Below, piece by piece: positions 25,809-32,411 of a stretch of 44,351 bases of DNA. How positions within the stretch are numbered: the first letter of the stretch is position 1; every line of letters begins with the position of its first letter. Below the pieces are notes generated by a model, which worked only from the letters and a program-made list of their open reading frames with translations, was not told where the DNA came from and did no database searches. Origin of the DNA: Candidatus Saccharimonadota bacterium. Its GTDB lineage: Bacteria > Patescibacteriota > Saccharimonadia > Saccharimonadales > UBA4665. The stretch is taken from positions 8,342 to 52,692 of the forward strand of contig JAGQNR010000004.1 of assembly GCA_020427985.1 (NCBI GenBank), read 5' to 3'. The translations under genes and the position numbers were made by a program.

Positions 25809-25835
25809 TTAGCACTGTAGTGCTTAGAGTGCTAA
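25809..25835 (-). promoter_or_regulatory. CIRCE operator (HrcA site)
   Basis: Inverted repeat TTAGCACTG (25809-25817), 9-nt spacer, GAGTGCTAA (25827-25835). It differs from the CIRCE consensus at one base. It lies just downstream of the predicted +1, so HrcA binding would block the start of transcription and the RNA carries the repeat. No hrcA gene is in the window. Confidence 0.93.
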
Positions 25836-25847
25836 CTTTGCCTTACT

Positions 25848-25876
25848 ATAGTACCCTAGCATGACACAACAATCAA
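25848..25876 (-). promoter_or_regulatory. groESL promoter
   Basis: Minus strand TTGATT (25871-25876), 17-bp spacer, TACTAT (25848-25853). Expected +1 is near 25841, giving a ~65-nt leader with CIRCE and a Shine-Dalgarno. Confidence 0.7.
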
Positions 25877-26022
25877 GTAAGTGATACGCATCAAGATATC
25901 TTACTGATTCTATACCTCACTTACCCTACACTACGTACTATGATAGTGCCTAAAACCAATGACTCGCATAACATGCATCGTCTAGAGCTAGGAGCCGTCT
26001 CGACGACGCCTGAGGGGGTTGT
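25877..26022. other. Spacer upstream of groESL
   Basis: 146 bp between the groES promoter and the NADAR fragment. It may contain the decayed rest of that gene. No other ORF or structure is convincing. Confidence 0.4.
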
Positions 26023-26190
26023 CTACGAGGTAACAGCTGCCTCACCTGAACTTGCCTCAAACTTTGCTGCTTGATAAGCATGTTCGGCGGTAGGAACAAC
26101 AATGCCCTCAGGCGCAACAACCAAGCCTTTCTCTAGGCGGTACATATTGCTTAGATAGTGATTATTGCCCTCAAACGCCTCTATATTCAT
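26023..26190 (-). pseudogene. NADAR (YbiA-like) N-terminal fragment, 55 aa
   Basis: The frame encodes FEGNNHYLSNMYRLEKGL and PTAEHAYQAAKFE, which match the first quarter of NADAR domains (the LSN-Y and EHAYQ-AK motifs). It then ends at a TAG (26023-26025) about 100 residues too early. The front end is intact: TGC-TATAGA (26197-26202) ends 6 nt before the ATG. So this is a truncated copy that may still be expressed. It is distinct from the other NADAR gene at 19399-19883. Confidence 0.65.
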
Positions 26191-26266
26191 AAACTATCTA
26201 TAGCATTTATAATATTTTTTCAAATCTAGCTGGAAGAAAAAAACATCTACGTGTTGGGTATAGTGG

Positions 26267-27025
26267 CTAACTATTTCGATAGTTAACATCGGAATGCTTG
26301 TCGAGAAATGTTGTCAGTGCTGTCTCGCCGATTTGGTGTGGGTCAAATCCTGAGGTTCCCACCCTCTCCGCGCCTAAAACGTATGGAGTAATAACATCTT
26401 CAATAATTTTATCACCAGCTTGATTTGGATTTTTGCCCCCATAACCCTTATATGCTAACGATTGTACTAATGAGTCTAAGTCATGCTGGAAAGGGTCATT
26501 TTTGATGTGGCCAAATTCTTGTGAGCCACCCTTTTCTGGATCAATGACCATTATATGTCTTTTCGCTCTCGGGTCGATCACAAAATTCTTAATTTGTGCG
26601 TCTCCGTGGCTGAGTCCTAAGCCGTTGTACCCTCCAAGAGTTGCTGCGGTTCGGCGAACTTGTTGTGCGACGTCATGACTTCTGTTTTGTACAACAGACG
26701 ACATGCTAGACAGGTCCGGTACATACTGTGTCAATAAAAACGCTGCGCTGCCATCACGATTTTCCTGTACTCCTGTGGGAGTGAGCGTCAAAAATCCTGC
26801 TTCTCTAATAAGATTTAGCATATTCTTTTCGTGGGTGGCTCGAGCCCGAGCTTTCTCCCCAACATACGCTTTTACAGCAAGTGGTCCATTTCCATTGGAT
26901 ACAAAAAAAACTTTGTGTGCCGAATCTGTTGCGCCGAGAGTTAGCCAAGGTAGTTCTCTGTAGTTTGGGCGTTCGGGGAAAAACAGTTCAGGGGGACTAT
27001 ATGCAGTTTGTTTTACTTTTGACAT
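26267..27025 (-). CDS. Phosphotransferase/kinase-fold protein
   Basis: 252-aa cytoplasmic protein with the protein-kinase-like fold of small-molecule kinases (APH, Kdo kinase). GPLAVKAYV holds the likely ATP-binding Lys (near 52), GLSHGDAQIKNFVID is the catalytic loop with HGD and a downstream Asn, and HIMVIDPEKG replaces the usual DFG or DFE. TEYVPDLS-like hinge residues lie between. AGAGGA lies 8-13 nt before the ATG, and the upstream gene ends 5 bp away, so the pair forms an operon. The substrate is unknown; antibiotic, lipid and protein targets all remain possible. Confidence 0.75.
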   Translation of the reverse strand: MSKVKQTAYSPPELFFPERPNYRELPWLTLGATDSAHKVFFVSNGNGPLAVKAYVGEKARARATHEKNMLNLIREAGFLTLTPTGVQENRDGSAAFLLTQYVPDLSSMSSVVQNRSHDVAQQVRRTAATLGGYNGLGLSHGDAQIKNFVIDPRAKRHIMVIDPEKGGSQEFGHIKNDPFQHDLDSLVQSLAYKGYGGKNPNQAGDKIIEDVITPYVLGAERVGTSGFDPHQIGETALTTFLDKHSDVNYRNS

Positions 27026-27030
27026 GGCAG

Positions 27031-27687
27031 CTATCCTCTGTTGACAAATTCCTTACCAATCGGTTGAATGAGGGAGCTCACTAAATTTCGCTGGCTGTCG
27101 TTATCACACCCATCGACCATTGACTTTACGAGAAGCCTCCCTGCTCGCATCCATGATGTATGAAGATTATTGGTTTCTGGCTGTTGGAGCGTTAGGGGTG
27201 GTAAAAGTTTAAACCCGATTGCCTTAGGGTCGCTATTTTTTTCTACCAAGAACTGACCATAGGACAATCCATCAGGTATAAGACCTTCTCGGTCTTTGAG
27301 TTCTGCTAGGTTTGCAATAATGGAAGAGAACATTGTTCTCAGAATGTCCACGGTACGACTTTCATCAGGGGCGCATTCGAAGGAATCAGTCGCACCTGCG
27401 GCTTCATTAAGTATAGAAGCTAAGCTGGCAGAATTAGACGGAAGTGGGTACACCCGATTCTTATTTAAATCAGTCGCACCTGACAGTAATATATCGCTTA
27501 ATGGTCTCTCTTGCCGAGGGTCTGTCAGATGGTCAGGATACGGCACGGATGGATCTACGATAATAACTCCCCGTCCCCCTATTCTTTGAAAAGCGACTCC
27601 TTCGGGGAGGTCCAACCCCATTGAGAGCTTCCAAAGCTGATTTGAGGCGTGATTGCTTGGATGCATAGCGAAAGATTCATGTGACAT
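27031..27687 (-). CDS. Unknown 218-aa protein, partner of the kinase-fold gene
   Basis: Soluble protein with no membrane segment. Segments such as LWKLSMGLDLPEGVAFQRIGG, GVIIVDPSVPYPDHLT and FSSIIANLAELKDREGLIPDGLSYGQFLVEK look folded, and GLIPDGLSYGQF could be the remnant of a kinase-like loop, but I recognise no family. The start at 27687 is set by a TTGCAA-17-TATAAT promoter 9 nt upstream; the frame extends further without support. It is the first gene of a two-gene operon, divergent from the amidinotransferase gene with 69 bp between starts. Confidence 0.65.
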   Translation of the reverse strand: MSHESFAMHPSNHASNQLWKLSMGLDLPEGVAFQRIGGRGVIIVDPSVPYPDHLTDPRQERPLSDILLSGATDLNKNRVYPLPSNSASLASILNEAAGATDSFECAPDESRTVDILRTMFSSIIANLAELKDREGLIPDGLSYGQFLVEKNSDPKAIGFKLLPPLTLQQPETNNLHTSWMRAGRLLVKSMVDGCDNDSQRNLVSSLIQPIGKEFVNRG

Positions 27688-27696
27688 GTGAATAAA

Positions 27697-27725
27697 ATTA
27701 TAGCACGAATAGTTAAAATTTGCAA
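27697..27725 (-). promoter_or_regulatory. Near-consensus promoter of the 218-aa gene
   Basis: Minus strand TTGCAA (27720-27725), 17-bp spacer ending in TGC, TATAAT (27697-27702), then 9 nt to the ATG. It matches the hexamers of the promoter at 23166-23194. Confidence 0.78.
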
Positions 27726-27741
27726 GGGTGTGGCGATTTGC

Positions 27742-27747
27742 TATACT
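27742..27747 (+). promoter_or_regulatory. Extended -10 of the amidinotransferase-fold gene
   Basis: TATACT preceded by TGC, 9 nt before the ATG at 27757. It forms a tight divergent pair with the promoter at 27697-27725. Confidence 0.6.
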
Positions 27748-27756
27748 ACTTTGTGA

Positions 27757-28653
27757 ATGGCAAAACAACCACTAGATATAAATAGTACTGTGCTGATGAG
27801 CGGAGTTGACTATTTTGACGATACGGCGGCAATTAACCCTTTTATGGACAGTTCACTGGCAGTCAATCGGGAGCTGGCTGGGGCAGAACATAGCGAAATA
27901 CAGCGTGCACTTGAATCGGCTGGGGTAAAAGTGGTTAAAGTTACTCCTCCCGTCGACTGCCAAGACGGTGTCTACACTGCCAACTGGGCGCTGGTGCGCG
28001 GCAACAAAGCCGTCATGAGCCTGCTACCCAATGCACGCAGCAACGAGGAAGCGTATGCCGAACAGGTGCTTCGCGATTTAGGCAAAGAAATAGTGCATGT
28101 GCCAGACGGGCTGCGGTTTAGCGGTCAGGGCGATGCTCTGCCGTGTGGTAATCTGTTGTTTTGCGGACAAGGCTACCGGAGTGACGAGGCGGCGCAAGCG
28201 TTTGCCGCCGAGACCCTGGGTTACGAGCGAGTTCAACTGCAAACAGTGCCGAAAACCAATTGGCGAGGTAAGGCAGTCATTAACAAAGCGTCTGGCTGGC
28301 CTGATAGCTTTTTTTATGACATTGACCTAGCGCTATCGGTGCTCCGAGCACCCCGAGATGGTGAACGAGGCCTTATTGCCTGGTGTCCAGAGGCATTTAC
28401 ACCAGAGAGCCAGCAGATACTTCGAAGTCTCAATACGGTCGAAAAGATCGAAGTATCTCTAGAGGAGGCCAAAATCGCCTTTGCCTGCAACCTTGTGAGT
28501 ACGGGGAGTGTTGTTATTATGAGTGCCAAAGCGCCAAGACTGCAGGCGGAGCTAAAAAAACGTGGATTTAGTATCAGTACACCAGAGATTGACGAGCTGC
28601 TTAAGGGTGGTGGCTACATCCGCTGCACTACCCTGACGCTTGACAATGACTAG
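27757..28653 (+). CDS. Amidinotransferase / DDAH-fold guanidino enzyme
   Basis: 298-aa protein of the penta-helix beta/alpha-propeller family that acts on guanidino groups (arginine, dimethylarginine). Visible motifs are an N-terminal MSGVDYFD and INPFMD, QDGVYTANWALV (substrate-binding Asp/Asn region), FSGQGDAL in place of the usual EGGD, and a C-terminal GGGYIRCTTLTL with the likely catalytic Cys near 290. At the place where a catalytic His is expected the sequence reads YDIDLALSVL, so that His seems missing or moved. It may be a hydrolase with altered chemistry. The substrate is not known. Confidence 0.8.
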   Translation: MAKQPLDINSTVLMSGVDYFDDTAAINPFMDSSLAVNRELAGAEHSEIQRALESAGVKVVKVTPPVDCQDGVYTANWALVRGNKAVMSLLPNARSNEEAYAEQVLRDLGKEIVHVPDGLRFSGQGDALPCGNLLFCGQGYRSDEAAQAFAAETLGYERVQLQTVPKTNWRGKAVINKASGWPDSFFYDIDLALSVLRAPRDGERGLIAWCPEAFTPESQQILRSLNTVEKIEVSLEEAKIAFACNLVSTGSVVIMSAKAPRLQAELKKRGFSISTPEIDELLKGGGYIRCTTLTLDND

Positions 28654-28663
28654 ATGACACCAA

Positions 28664-30301
28664 CTACTCTTTGGTGTTCCCCCGGGGAATTGATTCTTCA
28701 GGGCTGATGGTTTCTTGAGTTTCTGTCGCAAAAGGGACGTAAAACAGCGGGTCGGCGATGGCTACTGTGCCGCTCGTATAGAAGTTGTACGACTGCAGCA
28801 TGTGTAGCTGCATGACACCAGCGCTATCGGCCATGAACCCCGCGACCAAGATATTGGCATCTACTGACAATGGACCCCATGATATGGCATCTTCGGCGCC
28901 ACCCGTCGTTCCCATGGTGATACGTACGCTGGGGCGACCATTTGAGGTAGTGATGGTCTCGGGCTTGGTGGCTGAGTGGTAGTGCCCAGAGACACTCAGT
29001 TTGGCGCAGCCGGATCGCATAGCTGGTTCGGCAAGCTTGTAGTCGTGAACTACGAGCAAATCGACCGGTTGTTTGCGGCTACAGGCTGCCTGCTTGAGCT
29101 CGGCTGCTACCTGGCTCATAGACTTTTCGCCGTTTTGCATGCGCATGCCCAGAGAGCTGTGCCTGGGGTCGGCCGTTCCCATGATTGTAAGGCCGGCTAG
29201 TGAGATGGCTTTTTGGGTGTTGGCATTTACAAACCCAGATTTCTCAAACAGCTGCCGCGTCACCAATGAGTCGTGGTTACCGTCAACCTGGAATCTGTAG
29301 GGCGCATTTTTGGTCTTGGTAGCGAGAGAGTTAATGCTAAATGCTTCATTTTCGTTCCCAGAGGAGGTGTCGTCACCAAGACTACCAACTATCTCCGCTT
29401 GGTTTAAGCCAATAATCTGAGCAATGCTGGCATCCATAGCGATGTTGTCATGGCGGTCACTGGCAAAAACGACGCGTACTTCCCCGTCTTGTCTGGGTGC
29501 AACCCTATAGGCTTGTGACTGCAGTCCTGTCTCAAGACCACGGTAAAACTCTTTAGCAACAATGAACTTCTCTTTGTACAGCGGCCAGGCTTGAGCAATC
29601 GCCACCCGTAAAAGTGTGCCTTTAATCTCGACAGGTTGCAGTTGAGAGGGAATGTAGTCCATGCCCTCGTCTCCAATCATGCTGCTCAGCGGCTCCCAGC
29701 CAGAGTAGGCCTCTGGAGTTTGGGATGTGTTGAGCGGGGGCATGCCTCCGAGAGCGGTCGCACAGGCCAGTGCTCCGGTGGCCAGAGCGGCCCTGGGACG
29801 GCTAGTGAGCTTTTGCACGCCCGCCGCAACTGTAAATGCTAGTAGCTCGCCTCCGATAAATGCAACCAATACGCTCTGGCGAAGTTGCCGAGCTACTACC
29901 TCTTTGGCGTGTGTAATCTCTCCGTCGCTATGCAGGAACAATTGTAGGTATTCATCGGGTAGCTGGCCGGGGGGAAGCGAAGTTGGGCCAAGTCGGATGT
30001 GAGCACCTAGGCCGAGCGGGGTATCAATCTCAAGTCGACCTTCCCCCAAAGCACCTTCGGCGATGGTCAAATGACCGTCAATAGTCGGTGAAATCACCGA
30101 TGTGTGACCACCAAATTGTTCGATTGATTCCTGCTGGGTAGCAACCGCGGGTGCCAGAACCATGCCCAGGAGTGCTCCGGCAGCCAGGCGACGACGTTGC
30201 TCCCAGAGCAGTTGTCCGCTGCGCTGAGCGTATTCAATGCCGATTCCAAGAAGCGTCTCAGGCTTCACCTTATTTTCCACAGTGAGCCAAGTATGACGCA
30301 T
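28664..30301 (-). CDS. Membrane-anchored calcineurin-like phosphoesterase
   Basis: 545-aa protein. Three hydrophobic segments (about 38-56, 143-162, 170-187) precede a metallophosphoesterase domain: VFASDRHDN (near 280), IVGSLGDD, VDGNHDSLV (near 342), LLVVHDY and VSGHYHSAT (near 440). These supply the usual two-metal ligands, with SDRHD instead of the common D-x-H form. The catalytic part is probably outside the membrane, though topology is uncertain. A short stem ACACCAA / TTGGTGT overlaps its stop codon (28657-28677) and may end transcription from both sides. The L,D-transpeptidase gene starts divergently 76 bp away. Confidence 0.82.
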   Translation of the reverse strand: MRHTWLTVENKVKPETLLGIGIEYAQRSGQLLWEQRRRLAAGALLGMVLAPAVATQQESIEQFGGHTSVISPTIDGHLTIAEGALGEGRLEIDTPLGLGAHIRLGPTSLPPGQLPDEYLQLFLHSDGEITHAKEVVARQLRQSVLVAFIGGELLAFTVAAGVQKLTSRPRAALATGALACATALGGMPPLNTSQTPEAYSGWEPLSSMIGDEGMDYIPSQLQPVEIKGTLLRVAIAQAWPLYKEKFIVAKEFYRGLETGLQSQAYRVAPRQDGEVRVVFASDRHDNIAMDASIAQIIGLNQAEIVGSLGDDTSSGNENEAFSINSLATKTKNAPYRFQVDGNHDSLVTRQLFEKSGFVNANTQKAISLAGLTIMGTADPRHSSLGMRMQNGEKSMSQVAAELKQAACSRKQPVDLLVVHDYKLAEPAMRSGCAKLSVSGHYHSATKPETITTSNGRPSVRITMGTTGGAEDAISWGPLSVDANILVAGFMADSAGVMQLHMLQSYNFYTSGTVAIADPLFYVPFATETQETISPEESIPRGNTKE

Positions 30302-30345
30302 CTTACGGCAAAGATAAATAGATAGACGTTGTTTGTTTCTCAGCG

Positions 30346-30351
30346 TATACT
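30346..30351 (+). promoter_or_regulatory. -10 element of the L,D-transpeptidase gene
   Basis: TATACT, no clear -35. It leaves ~20 nt before the ATG at 30378, longer than most leaders here. Confidence 0.4.
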
Positions 30352-30377
30352 ACGAAATAAGCATAAGAAAAAGCCAT

Positions 30378-30530
30378 ATGAATTCGACAGAAACACCTTC
30401 AGATGAGACTCAGGCAGACGATGGGCTGCAGTCGACATCACCTATCGCCCAAGAGCAGATAGTCCCTGCCGACGCTAAAAAGGCACGGGCGGATTGGGGT
30501 CTGGCCAGCCGTCCCCACTCAAGACCATGA
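30378..30530 (+). pseudogene. N-terminal piece of the L,D-transpeptidase, cut by in-frame TGA
   Basis: Fifty codons of a hydrophilic, acidic then basic leader (starts MNSTETPSDETQ, ends ASRPHSRP) followed by TGA at 30528-30530. The same frame continues directly into LYTTLVIGSCLLVLGGVGAFY, a membrane helix, and then the enzyme. So a single stop separates the cytoplasmic tail from the anchor. TGG or CGA would restore a normal membrane protein of 502 residues. Confidence 0.65.
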
Positions 30531-30563
30531 CTCTACACTACACTTGTAATCGGCAGCTGCCTG

Positions 30564-31886
30564 TTGGTATTGGGAGGGGTGGGTGCCTTTTATCACACTC
30601 GGGCGCTGCCAGGGGTACAACTGGCCGGTGTACCGGTGGCAAATTCGTCGATGTCGACCCTAGAGCGGGTTGCCAAGCAACGGGCCGAGGCGGTGACACT
30701 GGCTTTTACTGCTAAAGATGGTCACAGTACCGCAAAGCCTTCGACGGCGGGCATTACGATTGATGTCCATAAGACTGCCCAACTGGCCGCGGCTGCAAAA
30801 CGAGAAACCCTGCTCGATAGAGTGGCCTTTTGGCGCATCGAAAACATCCCTTTACAGTACAAGATGAACAAAATCGCCCTACAGGCATACCTAGAGAAAA
30901 ATGTTATCAAGGGGTGGAAGTTGCCAAAAGATGCTGATATAAAGTTTAACCCTCAAACAAAACAATATGAAGTGATCGCACCAGTGGCGGGCGAAGGTGT
31001 GCATATGTTCCAGGTAACCTCTGCGCTCGACAAGGGTATGGAGCGTCCGGGAACAATCACTATCTCTATACAGCCAACCCCAACTAACGCGATCATTGGA
31101 AAAGCGGCTGCCGAAAAAGCCCAGGCCACGGCTAACATGCTTCTAAAAAGTGACATCAAGATGATGCAAAATGGTCGCCGAGTGTTTTACCTCGAGCCGC
31201 AAGAAATCGATACGCTCATCGATATCATTCCGCTGCCCGAAAAGTCAGCCATTGAAGTCCGTATCAACCCCGAGCGGGTGCAGGCCTTTGTAGACACCGA
31301 CATTACCAACACTATTGCGCGTGCCTCGCGGGATGGTGTTGCGCTTGTCAACCCAACTACAGGTGAAAAACTGGTGCTACAACAAGGGCAGCCTGGTCAA
31401 AAACTGACCGCTAGTAAACAGTTGGCTGCGCAAATTACCGAGGCGCTTAAGACGGGTAAACCCATCGCTCCCGAGATAACAGTCGAAGAGGGTGGTTATA
31501 GTGAAAAGGTTTTTACTGGGGTAAACCGTTGGGCTGAGGTCAATCTTACGCAGCAAATGGCCTACATGCACCTTGATGACCAGGTCATACAATCGTTTCA
31601 AATTTCGTCTGGCCGAGCGGCGACCCCTAGCGATCCCGGTGAATGGAAGGTGTACCTTAAGCGGGCGCTGCATACGATGAGGGGTACCATTAATGGTGAG
31701 AGCTATGTGGTGCCTAATGTGCCGTGGATAACCTACTTTAACGATGGTGAGGCGTTCCATGGTGCCTATTGGCATAATAACTTTGGTACGCCAATGAGCC
31801 ATGGGTGCATAAACATGACCCTACCAGACGCACAGATGATGTATAACTTTTCGTACATTGGTATGCGGGTGAGTGTGCATTACTAG
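30564..31886 (+). CDS. L,D-transpeptidase (YkuD) with peptidoglycan-binding-4-like repeats
   Basis: 440 intact residues after the in-frame TGA, counted from a TTG in the middle of the membrane segment. Residues about 40-340 hold two copies of a module like those preceding YkuD domains in Gram-positive enzymes. The C-terminal ~125 residues are the YkuD domain: YMHLDDQVIQSFQISSG, GEWKVYLKR, FHGAYWHNNFG and SHGCINM with the catalytic His and Cys. These enzymes form 3-3 cross-links in peptidoglycan. If translation starts here the anchor is shortened to about ten hydrophobic residues, so membrane placement is doubtful. The intact catalytic core suggests recent damage or read-through. Confidence 0.82.
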   Translation: MVLGGVGAFYHTRALPGVQLAGVPVANSSMSTLERVAKQRAEAVTLAFTAKDGHSTAKPSTAGITIDVHKTAQLAAAAKRETLLDRVAFWRIENIPLQYKMNKIALQAYLEKNVIKGWKLPKDADIKFNPQTKQYEVIAPVAGEGVHMFQVTSALDKGMERPGTITISIQPTPTNAIIGKAAAEKAQATANMLLKSDIKMMQNGRRVFYLEPQEIDTLIDIIPLPEKSAIEVRINPERVQAFVDTDITNTIARASRDGVALVNPTTGEKLVLQQGQPGQKLTASKQLAAQITEALKTGKPIAPEITVEEGGYSEKVFTGVNRWAEVNLTQQMAYMHLDDQVIQSFQISSGRAATPSDPGEWKVYLKRALHTMRGTINGESYVVPNVPWITYFNDGEAFHGAYWHNNFGTPMSHGCINMTLPDAQMMYNFSYIGMRVSVHY

Positions 31887-31996
31887 TCTTATTTTTAATC
31901 CTCAAGTAGCAATTTTCAAAACCTGTCCCCTGCACCATTTTCCATACACCATTTTCCGCTTTCCATGAACGCTCCACTTATCATTTATTGGTTATT

Positions 31997-32034
31997 GTCA
32001 TTTCGACCGAAGCGAAGTGTAGTGGAGAAATCTC
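31997..32034. repeat. REP-like interspersed sequence (half-element)
   Basis: Reads GTCATTTCGACCGAAGCGAA and continues to GGAGAAATCTC. This resembles a short dispersed repeat family seen in intergenic regions of many bacteria, usually as a palindrome. Only one half is present here; a second copy is not found in the window. Confidence 0.45.
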
Positions 32035-32115
32035 TCCCATGTTTTGTTTCATTGTAGAGAGCTCCATCTGTCGTAATCGGTTTCTTTTTACTTCATTAAC
32101 TTGATTTGTTTCGAC

Positions 32116-32130
32116 GGCCGCGGAGCGGCC
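32116..32130. repeat. GC-rich hairpin
   Basis: Perfect GGCCGC / GCGGCC stem with a 3-nt loop GGA. No T-run follows on either strand. Confidence 0.45.
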
Positions 32131-32163
32131 CTCGCCCTCTTATGCAGCCAAAAGCGGCAAAAC

Positions 32164-32308
32164 CTCTCGGGGAGTATGCAAACGAGCGGCTTACTTCAAA
32201 TTTTGGGTAATATTGCTGGAGCGATGAGAATGTCTGAGTGATAACGAGTTTCGCAGGAGCCAAACAATCTTACCTAAGATTTGAAGTAAGCCGTTATGCG
32301 CCCCGGAG
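32164..32308 (+). ncRNA. Candidate structured RNA: long imperfect hairpin
   Basis: Arms 32187-32214 and 32266-32293 pair over 28 bp with a single true mismatch (T32211 opposite C). Two further non-Watson-Crick positions are G-U pairs if the plus strand is transcribed and would be A-C mismatches on the minus strand. An outer stem (32164-32172 with 32301-32308) closes the element. The 51-nt loop has its own GCGA/TCGC pairing. No known RNA family is recognised, no promoter is obvious, and it may instead be a MITE-like relic. Confidence 0.4.
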
Positions 32309-32411
32309 ACGAGACTATAACGTTGAGCTGCTACGGTATGGGGGCTGGGCGTGTATCATTTGGATGCAGAATTGACACAACAAACAACCCACACCCTACA
32401 ATGCAAAAGGC

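Larger units (their letters stand above)
31887..32411. other. 525-bp intergenic region, no protein gene
   Basis: Lies between the convergent ends of the L,D-transpeptidase and MurE-like genes. It contains a direct repeat CACCATTTTCC (31933-31943, 31947-31957), a REP-like sequence (31997-32034), a GC-rich hairpin (32116-32130) and a long hairpin element (32164-32308). No ORF with coding character is seen. Confidence 0.6.

Noticed and set aside
30528-30530. UGA read as glycine (code 25, as in Gracilibacteria/Absconditabacteria)
   Set aside because: Large conserved genes contain no internal TGA, and TGA serves as a normal stop, for example in the virB4 ATGA overlap and the sortase end. One TGA in one gene does not support a code change.
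32100-32320. tmRNA (ssrA)
   Set aside because: TTTCGACGG and GCAAACGAG recall tmRNA parts, but no tRNA-like 3' domain with a GGTTCGA T-arm and CCA is present, and the would-be tag does not end in hydrophobic Ala-rich residues.
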